A stretch of DNA of 30,637 bases, taken from Atkinsonella hypoxylon. Lineage: Eukaryota; Ascomycota; Sordariomycetes; Hypocreales; Clavicipitaceae. The stretch lies in NCBI GenBank assembly GCA_000729835.1, contig JFHB01000285.1:1-30637 (forward strand), in the 5' to 3' direction. Below the pieces are notes generated by a model that was not told the origin of the DNA, ran no database searches, and worked only from the letters and a program-made list of their open reading frames with translations. Below are positions 9,051 to 17,773 of this stretch, piece by piece. The translations under genes and the position numbers were made by a program. Within the stretch, counting starts at the first letter, position 1. Each line of letters opens with the position of its first letter.

Positions 9051-11163
9051 TTACTTGTTGGGTTATTGGGGAATAGACTATGATATATGTTCTTAGGGAG
9101 CCCAGTGGATGCGGCAATGGAGTCAGGTAGGTGCATGTGGAGGCCGACCTAGGCCTATCAATCCATTTTTCCAGATCGCTTCGTTTATGGACCCCCAAAC
9201 TTATCTCTTTGAGGACCGTAAGGCTCCGGTGACATCCGACACGGTTTTCAATCAATCAAAAACATAGCTCTAGGAGGTACTCCTTCATCTATACTAATTT
9301 ATACTATAATAGAGCTTCCAACAATAATCTAAGTCATAAAGAGCTATATTGCATGCATGTCTTGCAACGATACTAGGACTGCGGCGCAGAGGTTGCGTTA
9401 ACAGCACTGTTAGAGAGGCTTGCAAGCCCTCGCCTTGCAATGCCGCAATATAGTTAGATTTAAGGTGTTGTTAGAAGCTGTTATGCTAAGTCCGTTAATG
9501 TTAGTAGTAGCCTGAACGCGTTGTATGCGTCTCGGTGGGTGAGTCAAACCATTTTTGCCAACGCAGACCGCTGCGTGATTTAAACCCCGAGCATTAATTG
9601 GGCCGACGTCGGTACTCGCACCCCGGCGCTATTTACCCGCATGTTTGTATTCGTAAGAAATTGACTATCCGCCCGAACCGAAGCGGTACCCATCCATATG
9701 TCGCACAATTTGCTGCGCTTTGGTGCGATAATCAAGAATTGAATGGATTGTGATTGAATTGACTACTGAACTAAGTACAAAAGAGAACTAGTAGGATTTT
9801 TCCTCTCATTATATAGGAAAAATGACGCATTTGGTTACGTAACAGCTTGCGTTACCCCTCTTCTGTTGAGATTTTCATACCCCTGTGGTATGCGTCTCCG
9901 AGCTCGCAGCTGCACGCCGCGACACTATAGCATCGCCTATCCACAACGACATTCACCCAGATTCATCCGCAGAACAACCAAAAGGAAAAGAAAAAAATTT
10001 TCGTAGCCCACTCACAATTTCATGAACTACATTCGGCGCCACAAAGCTCTTAGCTTAAACTGTCGGCCAACATTCCGCAGGTCGGCCAGGGTCTTTGTGT
10101 TACGTTATTACAAGACTCTCAGCTCACTAAAGACTCATTTTTTGTAATCTGCGTCTTTATCTCTTGTCGGCTAACCGTACCTCTATAGGAAGGTGATCCG
10201 GACCTGTCCCAATCTGGCATATATTGGACCAACTAACTACATTATGTCTATGCACTTCGGCTCCCCCGAATTTGCTTGCCGTCTCCCAGGCTAACCGCTT
10301 GTGCAATTTAGTTAGTCCCGGGTAACAGGCTATCTCTAAAGGCAAGTTGATCATATATATATTAGGCGTCTGGCCTAGGAAGAACCAATGTCTGTCTATG
10401 TCCACCGCTATGCCATTAAACATATATATATCCCTGTGTAGATATAATTGCTAGCTCCAAAAGTGCGAAGGCTTAAGCCTGATGACCGGCACAGCATGGT
10501 TCAGCGGGCAGTGGGGGAGCTGCCACTAAAAGAAAATCCATCCCCAGTTCTACTCGCACTGTGCGGCTGGCGTGCCAGCGATTGCCTGAAAAGGACCAAG
10601 GCACACTAAGCCCCGCCTAAAAATGAACCTGAATGTTAGAGGCGGTAGCGTGCCAAGTATAGATGTGGGGCCGGGACGGCACTAGCTCGGTTAGAGGATG
10701 GTGTAAATGGAATGAGAACATCCTTCCCCCGATACGTATCCATGATGCTAACTGGTGCTACTGTTGACTCCTTATTGCTTAAATATGCACCCGTCGCATT
10801 CAAAAGGCAACAAGGCAACAAGGATAACCACCCAATTTGATCCGTAACAAGCTCGGATGTCTACTGGTATTTCAGTCGTAGTACTCAGTATGGCCCAGTA
10901 GGATTATTGATGTAAAACACATAATGCGCCATTTATCAACAAATATTCCGTAGTTGTTCCCTGTCGGGACGGAAGCGCAATCTTATCGGCCCTATTCCGT
11001 ACAGTGAGTCTTGGTAGCAAAGAACAGCTCTCTCTTCTATTGGCCTACTCTATAGAGCCTAAATTTTCTGAAACTCTCTACTCCGTAAAAGAGTAGTAAC
11101 CGTATGAATTTCGCAGGTAGTACTACTTCGTACTAGGCTCCTTAAAAGAGACAATTGTCACTA
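9051..11163. other. Long intergenic stretch, no supported gene
   Basis: Composition is mixed. The block 9300-9500 is AT-rich with C-containing patches like the LTR-type DNA elsewhere. A perfect 10-bp palindrome CCGACGTCGG lies near 9602. Small open frames at 10157-10423 and 10636-10821 (minus) show no recognisable motif and no start context, so they are not called. The region 9730-9850 resembles the edge of an old repeat, but no copy of it was found in the window. Confidence 0.4.
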
Positions 11164-11197
11164 TCCCTTTCTACTCTATCTCCCTTTCTACTCTATC
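11164..11197 (+). promoter_or_regulatory. Tandem 17-bp pyrimidine-rich repeat upstream of the secreted protein gene
   Basis: TCCCTTTCTACTCTATC occurs twice head to tail (11164-11180 and 11181-11197), 45 bp before the ATG at 11242, and is followed by further CT-rich sequence. Pyrimidine tracts just upstream of the transcription start are common in filamentous-fungal core promoters. The exact duplication is what is unusual. Function is inferred. Confidence 0.45.
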
Positions 11198-11241
11198 CCC
11201 CTTATCTTTCATACTCTACCTAAGACTACAGCACTTACGAC

Positions 11242-11757
11242 ATGCATCTTATAACCTTTCTTTTATCCGCTATTATAGCGTTCTGTTCCCCGCTTTTGAA
11301 CGAGGCTAGCGACACTGAATTATCTTCGGAATATAGCCTTCTATCTGAATCGGGTGTACGTGAAGACCACGATATAGATAACGAGGTCCTTAAGCGCCAG
11401 AACTGCCTCGGTCATAGTTATCTTAGTGGATTTATTGCTACGCGGAATAATCAGCGAAGGGTTTTAATTCAAGATACTATTAATTCCAGGAATACGCACA
11501 ATTATCATATACCGCACGAGAACACAGGTGTTTACGTTGACGCCACACAATTGACTAATGAGAGGCGCCAATTACAATTAAGTATTACACCGTCACCTGG
11601 CATCACTGTTCTCTATCTGGTGAACTACCAACACCTCTTCTCGCTTAGACCACGACAGGTAACTGAAATCCGTCTTAATGATCCTCTTCAAAATCGAGTT
11701 TGTATCAATCTAGACCATGTTAATGGCCTTACATATATATCGGAGCGCCGAAGATAG
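11242..11757 (+). CDS. Secreted protein with signal peptide and Kex2-type site
   Basis: This 171-aa protein is not matched to a known family. A hydrophobic signal peptide covers about residues 1-17 (LITFLLSAIIAFC core). An acidic pro-region (about 20-50) ends in EVLKR, a classic Kex2 cleavage motif at K51-R52, leaving a mature part of about 119 aa starting Q53-N-C. The mature part has only two Cys (C55 and C154), placed to join its two ends. It is rich in N, R and Q, with basic RR pairs at 72-73 and 108-109 and an ERRR tail. The architecture (signal, pro-region, KR, small mature domain with a terminal disulfide) fits a secreted effector-like or antimicrobial-like protein. That role is inferred from layout only. 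The gene has one exon, no RIP-type stops, and a tandem repeat in its promoter. Confidence 0.75.
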   Translation: MHLITFLLSAIIAFCSPLLNEASDTELSSEYSLLSESGVREDHDIDNEVLKRQNCLGHSYLSGFIATRNNQRRVLIQDTINSRNTHNYHIPHENTGVYVDATQLTNERRQLQLSITPSPGITVLYLVNYQHLFSLRPRQVTEIRLNDPLQNRVCINLDHVNGLTYISERRR

Positions 11758-12249
11758 CTACAACACCTATCGCGCGCGAAGCTGGACCCTAAGATGCATT
11801 TCAGTCTGTCGATCTATCGATTATATGTTCATAGGTAGCAATAACACCAGCATCTATACCAGTCATACAAGATCACCAGCTTCATAACAAGCTCCAGCAA
11901 TATCAGCTTCAATAGCTTTTACTAGCACAACTACTTCAACAACACAATAGAACCTAGTTACAACAACTAGGTATAGGAGACAAGGATAGGATAGTAGCCA
12001 GGAATTCTCTTCTAAGTAGATAGATTTACAACTATATAGAGGCAGCTCTCTTCCTTATAACAAGAGGAATGAAGCAAGCAATTCACTCTTCTCTTCACAT
12101 CTTTTAGCTCTCTAGAGCACTCTCTTCTCTTGTCTCTTCTATCTTCCTTTTGATATAAGACAGCCTAATTTTGTCACTTTTCTCTTAGTAATATTCTATA
12201 ACTGCTTTTAGTCTGGTTTGTATTTAGACTTAGTATGTGTTACGATACA
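11758..12249. other. 3' flank, low-complexity, no gene
   Basis: Positions about 11850-11960 are rich in CAGCTTCAA/ACAAC-like strings, and 12050-12150 is CT-rich (CTCTTCTCTT). Nothing codes for a recognisable protein. Confidence 0.45.
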
Positions 12250-12310
12250 TTTGCGATAAAGCGACGTAATAAAAGAGCTAACCTCGAAAGCGAGCTCCTA
12301 GGAGCGCAAT
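12250..12310 (-). pseudogene. F-box gene 5' fragment, interrupted by LTR-a
   Basis: The minus strand reads CAPRSSLSRLAL followed by RRF, nearly identical to the N-terminal F-box part at about 19229-19283. It then diverges and meets a stop. This is the second, inverted copy of the F-box locus. An LTR-a copy sits directly against its upstream end. It is not functional. Confidence 0.6.
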
Positions 12311-12553
12311 TGTTACGGGATAATCCCACGGATCCGCAGGTCACCGGCACACGTGACCGCAACCATGTATAAATAGTCAGAAGCGACACTTAGGTAGTTA
12401 GATCCAACTTAACCATTATCAATCACATCATACTTTATATAGATGCTCCCAAAAGAGACTCATACGAGTTATTTTATAACCTATTATATTACCTGTCGAA
12501 TCCGACACTCCATCTACGAATCCAACCCTGCACGGTCGGATTCCCCCTTAACA
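12311..12553 (+). mobile_element. LTR-a copy 4, least mutated (243 bp solo LTR)
   Basis: It begins TGTTACGGGATAATCCCACG, ends CCCTTAACA, and has a TATAAATAG box at about 12368. A GGTCAC...GTGACC inverted repeat surrounds CACGTG. It retains many CpG that are TpG, CpA or TpA in the copies at 147, 925 and 6229. Flanks are GCAAT and CTAGT, so there is no target-site duplication. Compared with the inverted duplicate at 19156-19228, about 73 bp of the original F-box 5' end is missing at this insertion. Confidence 0.8.
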
Positions 12554-12624
12554 CTAGTTATTAGTTAGTAACAATATATTTATACTTAGTTTATTGCAAT
12601 TATACTAGATTTATAGGTTATTAC

Positions 12625-12951
12625 TATAATAGACTGACCTAGTAGCTACTGCTAACTAGCGTCTATGGTGAGAACTATAATTATGGGGAAGAAAGAGAAA
12701 GAGAGAAGGAAGCGGGAACCTCCTTATGCCCCTATGCTATATACCTAGAGGTAGGCTCTTCCCCTTATAAGCCTCTTTTATCCTGTGCTCTGTAGCTAAG
12801 GTCCTTTCTATAGAGCCTAGCGGAGTCCGGCTAACCTGCGGACGAATGCAGCCCGCTTCTATCCGACTACCTACATGGACACCCCCTCCGCCTCTTACCG
12901 TCTTCCAGTTCCCTATCTAAAGACCCGAGCCTAAGGCTCGAGTCTATAACA
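12625..12951. mobile_element. LTR-b solo LTR (327 bp) with 5-bp target duplication
   Basis: It is bounded by TATAATAGAC and GTCTATAACA, i.e. short inverted TG...CA type ends. It is flanked on both sides by ATTAC (12620-12624 and 12952-12956). The inverted duplicate of this locus at about 19084-19088 has the unoccupied site (ATTGC on the same strand), which shows directly that the 327 bp is an insertion. A second copy is at 5247-5569. Near the right end lies the palindrome at 12922-12944 (GACCCGAGCC/TAAG/GCTCGAGTC). Direction is unresolved. Confidence 0.85.
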
Positions 12952-12989
12952 ATTACTTACTTTTAACTGCTTATTTAACTGTAGGTATA

Positions 12990-13288
12990 TAGTCAATCTT
13001 AGGCCTAGACTATATATACATTAGTCTAGAGCGGGTGTAGATTTAGGCAGAATAGCATATGCTAATTATACAGTATTAATTTCTAAGCAAGAGATCTAGA
13101 GTGTATTTCTATAGCACTATACCACTAGATATTAGTGCGCTATACTACTATATATAAAAATGTATAATTCGCACTAAGAGACTGTGCATTCTGCATATAC
13201 CTAGTATATACTAGGCATATACTAAACGCTTTACATTTTGGCTCCGCTCTGGACTAATGCACACATAGTCTGGACCTAAGATTTACTG
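12990..13288 (-). mobile_element. MITE copy 1 (~299 bp)
   Basis: Terminal inverted repeats of about 45 bp start CAGTAAATCTTAGGTC (right end, read inward) and TAGTCAATCTTAGGCC (left end), then continue with CTAGACTATATATACATTAG. It has no coding capacity. Copies are at 18705-19050 (opposite orientation) and 26958-27259. The inner part contains palindromic strings such as CTAGTATATACTAG. The superfamily is unclear because no consistent target duplication is visible. Confidence 0.75.
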
Positions 13289-13967
13289 GAACCCCTCTAT
13301 ATGCAAAGGTACCTCCTGCAATTCCTACATTTTAGTCTGCATAATGCACTGCACTTCTTGCGATATTAAAGTCTTTAAACTACGGGAGTATCTTTAAATT
13401 ATAGGTATTCCCCTACAAGCAAGAATAATAGCTAAATATAGCGTGTTATAATTGTTTGCGAAGCTGCACTATGAGAGTGGAACGATTAGGCTGCGATCGC
13501 GAGCCTTACTCCGTACAGCTAAACACAATAAACGCGTTAGCCAAGATGTAGGAGTTGCGAGAGGTACCTTTATAGGTAAATTTATATGCGTAGGTACTAC
13601 TTCCGGTTTAAGCCTAGTTACTACTGCGGATTCAAAAATCCGTGGCTGTGTGTTTACGCACTCCCTAACCAGGTGGCTCACACCTCGCTCGTCTGTCTTA
13701 GCTACGGAATAGTCGGAACGAGAATGATCCCTCACTGAGTGGCAGCATCCACTTGTTGTGGCTCGGAAGAGAGGTTGCAGCAACCTATCATTCTCTGCCA
13801 ATCTCACGAAAGCCGGTCTCTGATAATGACTGTAGTTAGCCGTCGCCTTCCTTGCTCTTCCCATGCCTAGAACTTTAACTCGCACCCAGATCGAGATCCG
13901 CTTTGCGAGCATAAGAACCACCACATCGCCGATCTCCCAGCTGTAGACTCCAGATCCAACCAAAGCC
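13289..13967. other. Upstream region of the DUF6914-like gene, no gene seen
   Basis: Overlapping open frames on both strands (plus 13452-13712, minus 13469-13981) show no recognisable protein. The minus one runs over the start of the real gene at 13968 and is treated as a shadow. Confidence 0.45.
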
Positions 13968-14529
13968 ATGCCTGCTTCCAAAGATCGGCTTTACATTGCG
14001 CTTCACGCTCGTGGGGGTGAGGGGTAAGTAGTCGAGAGTCGGTTGTCTGCACATCATTCATACATTAACATGTTTTGCAAGATATCACTGGGCTCTTCTC
14101 ACTGGCTCCAAATCAGACCAACCTAACGATGTGGGCAAGCGATACCACGCCAAACAGCGAGACATACAATGGCAATATAATGAACAAGAGATCAGACTAG
14201 GTCCTACCAACATGATACTAGTTCGAGTTCTTATTGCGAAAGTGAAGAACGAAAAAAGGCTCGAGGACATTTTGAGAGGAATACCAGTAAGACCAGATAT
14301 CCCAGGATGGACCTGCAAGTCATGGGTCAAAGAGGCATATGAGGCCCTGGCATCCGGACAGGCAATCGCCAGTTCAATCGATTGGGATACAGTTTCTCAG
14401 ACTGCACTGTGGTATGTTCAGAACAAAGCGAAAACACATCGATTCGATGGCCAAGCGCAGCCTGGCTACTTTGATACCACTAAAGTGGCAACCTGGGACC
14501 TTTTGACTGGCAAGGAGACAATTTCTTGA
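13968..14529 (+). CDS. DUF6914-like fungal protein, two exons
   Basis: The gene model joins 13968-14023 and 14082-14529, giving 167 aa. The intron (14024-14081, 58 bp) has donor GTAAGT, a TTAAC branch-like site and acceptor GCAAG, and the joined codon is GG|A. Conserved blocks I recognise are GYHWALLTG (19-27), KRYHAK (38-43), LVRVLIAKV (65-73), PGWTCKSWV (93-101) and a C-terminal FDGQ. From memory these match the uncharacterised fungal family DUF6914. The protein has no signal peptide or membrane segment. The H21, H41 and C97 spacing resembles LRAT/NlpC-type permuted papain folds (HWALxxG ... NCxxFV), so a hydrolase or acyltransferase ancestry is possible but inferred. The N-terminus would be lost if only the long exon were read. 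The gene looks intact. Confidence 0.85.
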
Positions 14530-14719
14530 AATTCTATGAACCTGAAGTATTGGAACGACCGAGCATTCGATTAGTTTCATAGCATTATACAGATACATTT
14601 GGTCTATGATGTATTTTTACGTATAGCTTAATCTTTGTGTGAAAATTTGCCAATTCGACTAAGTGGGCAGAATATTGATTAGTTGAACATGTTCTACAAC
14701 TAATTTTCTTGCTTCAAGT

Positions 14720-15541
14720 TTAGAAGTCGCCAAAATAGTGCCACCTTATCCTTTCCATTTCTAAAGCTTCTGGCATCGCTGGTATATATTTATGGACTTC
14801 CTTCTGCCAAAACTGGGCTTGGGGATTAACGTTCCAGGCAGAGGTATATTCCCAATACGGTGGCATCCAGCCTGCTGTTTCCCAGTCAATAATACCAACA
14901 ACTTCGTCACCTTGAGCTATAATATTCGATGGACCTAAGTCACCGTGCGTGAAAACCGAGCACGGCCATTCTTGGCTGTAGAACTCCATTAATTTGCTTA
15001 GATCAGGTGGTGGCGGTGCAAGCCTGTTGGTTCTATCGATTCCATCGCAAAGTTGTAGGTGAAAATCTCGGATTGACGCAAACGGGCCCCAAATAACATT
15101 CTGCGGTAGTCGCTGGTTTTTTAGAGGTCCCTCGCTGATGTTGCATACCCAGCCTTTTTTAGGGTTAGGCAACTTCCGTAGTTGTTGAACCATAGAACTA
15201 AGGCTGTCTAAGATTTTGGCTTTAGATTCCTCAGAACGATAGACCCATCCATACCATAGACTTTGGCCTTTAAGTTTCTCCATTACAATATACGTAAGGT
15301 TCTTGTGCTCAAAGGCAAGATAGACTTTTGGTACTGGAATCGTTGTGTTTTGCGAAATAAATTGCATGGTTTCTGCCTCGGCGACTGATGAAAGGGGCAC
15401 CGACTTAATACACACCCAGGGTAAAAAAACAACAGGTCCTGAGTGTTTAACCCATCGATAGAGAAATGTACGCGTAAGAATATGATAAGTCGCGATGACC
15501 ATCCATCGTATGAGGACATTGCAGCCGAGATGATAGTCCAT
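14720..15541 (-). CDS. Aminoglycoside-phosphotransferase-family (APH) protein
   Basis: This is a 273-aa small-molecule kinase-like protein. The opening MDYHLGCNVLIRWM and a hydrophobic stretch (11-28) are typical of this fungal APH subgroup. The ATP-site lysine is probably K46 (CIKS) and the hinge TYIVMEKLKG (83-92). The Brenner motif is THGDLGPSN (198-206) with catalytic D201 and N206. The metal-binding motif is VVGIIDWETAGW (214-225). The C-terminal EYTSAWNVNP and YFGDF are family signatures. The start was chosen at 15541 because the homologous region begins there and the context is good (AAAAATGG). The frame stays open 237 bp upstream, but without family similarity. All catalytic residues are present, so it may be active. 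The substrate is unknown, as is usual for fungal APH proteins. Confidence 0.88.
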   Translation of the reverse strand: MDYHLGCNVLIRWMVIATYHILTRTFLYRWVKHSGPVVFLPWVCIKSVPLSSVAEAETMQFISQNTTIPVPKVYLAFEHKNLTYIVMEKLKGQSLWYGWVYRSEESKAKILDSLSSMVQQLRKLPNPKKGWVCNISEGPLKNQRLPQNVIWGPFASIRDFHLQLCDGIDRTNRLAPPPPDLSKLMEFYSQEWPCSVFTHGDLGPSNIIAQGDEVVGIIDWETAGWMPPYWEYTSAWNVNPQAQFWQKEVHKYIPAMPEALEMERIRWHYFGDF

Positions 15542-15814
15542 TTTTGAAGGTTGAAGGTGCTCAAGGTTTGAACAATGCACAGCCAGCAAGGAGCCGATCG
15601 ATATAGGTGACTGGCGATCGCGAGAAGTGCATCCAGGCAGAGCTGCCGCGATTAAGAAGAGCGAAAGGATGAAGAAAGAACTTGCTAAATACGCGCGTGT
15701 GGAAAGGTAATGGATAACCGAGGCCGTTGACCACTCGTGCCACGCCCCCACTTTTTTCGGCGCGCGACTTCGCTGCACAAACGCGTTTCGCTAAATTTCG
15801 AGTTTCAGTTAAAT

Positions 15815-16216
15815 TCACCAAGCTTGAAGATAATCCTTCAACTTGCATCTTAGGCTTGAAAACTGAATGTCCTTACCATAGCTCCGGATGCAGTTGCCAG
15901 AGACGCATTGATCAAAGGGATTGAGGCTTCCGTAGTCCCATTGACGGTGAAGGTCACACGTCATGTAGACATTGTAGTCAATAACTAAGGCAATTCGATC
16001 GATAGGGAAGGCTTTTCGAGTACCAGAATGTTGTTGGCGCTGCAATAGGAACAGTTTATCTTTGCCTATCTTGTCCTCAGGTACCATAAGGAACTTAAGG
16101 TAGCTTTTACTATCGTTCTTTTGACCATTAGGTTGTCCGTTGATCTCGATATAAGAAGAGAAACTTTCTTGAACGTTTGTTTTAAAAAACAGGTAATAGA
16201 GACTTGATCGCAACAT
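15815..16216 (-). CDS. Hypothetical protein, 133 aa
   Basis: An ATG-initiated frame on the same strand as the APH gene, 274 bp upstream of it. Its composition looks protein-like (SYLKFLMVPEDKIGKDKLFLLQ), with three Cys near the C-terminus and no signal peptide. I do not recognise a family. The beginning (LYYLFFKTNVQESFSSYIEI) may be a read-through of a lost upstream exon. It could be a chance frame or a gene remnant. Confidence 0.35.
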   Translation of the reverse strand: MLRSSLYYLFFKTNVQESFSSYIEINGQPNGQKNDSKSYLKFLMVPEDKIGKDKLFLLQRQQHSGTRKAFPIDRIALVIDYNVYMTCDLHRQWDYGSLNPFDQCVSGNCIRSYGKDIQFSSLRCKLKDYLQAW

Positions 16217-16934
16217 AATAGTTAATAACCATGCGAGGCTTACCCTAGGATGCTATAAATCAATGTCTGCACCATCAAATCCCTGCTCATTGACGAAGCT
16301 TGCTGGGTTAGTGGCAAAAGGTTCTCGCTCCTCAAAATTGGCCTGTCGAATAATATTAAAGTGGCAGGTTCCGTGGGATACGCCCATCCACCTAAAGAAA
16401 TAATACGCTTAACGATCTTTAGACCCTTGAAATCTGCCCACTGCTCCCTTCATCGTTGGATTAATGTCGGCATGTCACTCCCTAACCAGCAATTGGATCC
16501 CTCCCGCTCAGGTCAGCGAGTTTGACGGGGCGTCTACGATGCCGCCCAGACTGAGGACTGAGGACTCAGCCTTTCGCCGATTCACTGCACAAGGGATATT
16601 TGGACCCAGAAAGAGCCTTGTCGGTTGCTATCATCTTCCAGAATTTAGTCATCCAACCAAAACACAGCGTCAGATTTGCCGTTGGCTGCTGGCTGCTGAT
16701 CCACGCCGCTGCGTGTTGCCCCAGGAAGTTGCACTTGACCCTGCATGCCTCCGCCTTGCTCAATTTTTCGCAAAACGCAGGCAAAAGCTCCGCTTTCCCT
16801 ATTAATGTGACACATTACACTAGGAAATTGGCTTAAAAAAAGGCTGAAAAAAATAAACTTTACATACAACAGCCGGTGTTCGCTGGTCGTCACCGACCCA
16901 ACTACTAATCTGCCCCTTACTAGTTTGTCTATGG
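16217..16934. other. No supported gene
   Basis: Several overlapping open frames on both strands between 16464 and 16893 have no motif, so none is called. A small direct repeat (ACTGAGGACTGAGGACTC) is at about 16550. Confidence 0.4.
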
Positions 16935-17046
16935 GAGAGCGGACGGGATCCCGAATTTTCTAGTAGGTATGGTCGTATGTACTAGACTAGTTGTTTAATT
17001 TTAGGTATAAAGATATTTTTAATGCTTAATAAACTCCTTATATAAG
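16935..17046 (+). repeat. Less mutated remnant of a repeat also at 27745-27862
   Basis: The stretch from GAGAGCGG through CTTAATAAACTCCTTATATA aligns collinearly with 27745-27862, with the right-hand copy carrying T/A at many C/G positions. Both end at the same AAACTCCTTATATA. The element type is unknown. Confidence 0.6.
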
Positions 17047-17773
17047 ACATCACTTTGTTCCTCTAATAACCACGACTAGCATCCTAGCAGGTATATAAGG
17101 GACTGGAATGCTTAAATAATCCATGTTTCCCTCTGTTTCAGGCACAGGTTCATGGGTTGAGTACACGCATGAGTGGCGGAGTGCTGGATAGGCCGACAAA
17201 GTCATAAGACCATTTGAGTATTCATCGTGACGTTGTCCATAGGCTTGAGCACTCATGGCATGGATGCCGTCTTATGAATGAAGAATGTCCGTACCCTAAT
17301 GGCTCTTGTGCCTGGCAACTCTTTCTACCTCTTGTGCACACAGTGGTTAACAAGACTTTACGTATGGATAGTGGCACTATCGAACCGACATTTCGTGCAC
17401 TTTAACTATCACGAGTGTCTCGCGGAGCCCAGCCACTTGGTATTCCAAGAAACGAGGATGTTGTACTCAATGTGGGCGCATAAGTAGCCGGACACCCGCA
17501 AGGCGGACGCTTCCAACTTTCCGGATTGTTGGTTGAGGGTGACGTTACGTACCGGTATAACCTAGGTGTGTGGCCTAATTGTGACAAAAGAAGAGCCGCT
17601 CCAGAGTATATAACCCTGCCACACCCCTCTAGCTGCTCCCAGACTTGCCTGCTACAACTTTCACCGTCACAGCGGTACAAAATTTGACCTTGTAATGACG
17701 CCTACTCTTTAATACTATACATACTTTTCGTGTTGATCATAAGTTCAATCTATTTGAGGAAGCATATTTCTCC
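17047..17773. other. Upstream of the ankyrin gene, no gene seen
   Basis: Short open frames on both strands lack recognisable features. The last 100 bp (AT-rich, TACATACTTTTCG) is a plausible promoter for 17774. Confidence 0.4.

Noticed and set aside
8947..9255. 102-aa minus-strand frame overlapping the small Cys-rich ORF
   Set aside because: Its overlap region is better explained by the frame with the Cys pattern, and the rest shows no protein-like conservation.
10157..10821. Two minus-strand frames of 88 and 61 aa
   Set aside because: No motif, no start context and no neighbouring exon signal.
12473..12540. GTCGAATCC strings considered as tRNA T-arm sequence
   Set aside because: They lie inside LTR-a copies, and no acceptor or anticodon stem can be folded around them.
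13000..13260. Repeated CTAGTATATACTAG strings considered as a CRISPR-like or operator array
   Set aside because: They are internal palindromes of the MITE and recur only in its copies, without regular spacers.
13469..13981. 170-aa minus-strand frame
   Set aside because: It runs across exon 1 of the DUF6914-like gene on the opposite strand and resembles no family.
15542..15778. N-terminal extension of the APH protein with a hydrophobic stretch (LASSFFILSLFLIAAAL)
   Set aside because: Family similarity starts at the internal Met at 15541, and the extension has no ATG start, only GTG, so it is probably untranslated.
16464..16893. Four overlapping small frames on both strands
   Set aside because: None carries a motif. 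Mutual overlap on both strands suggests chance openness.
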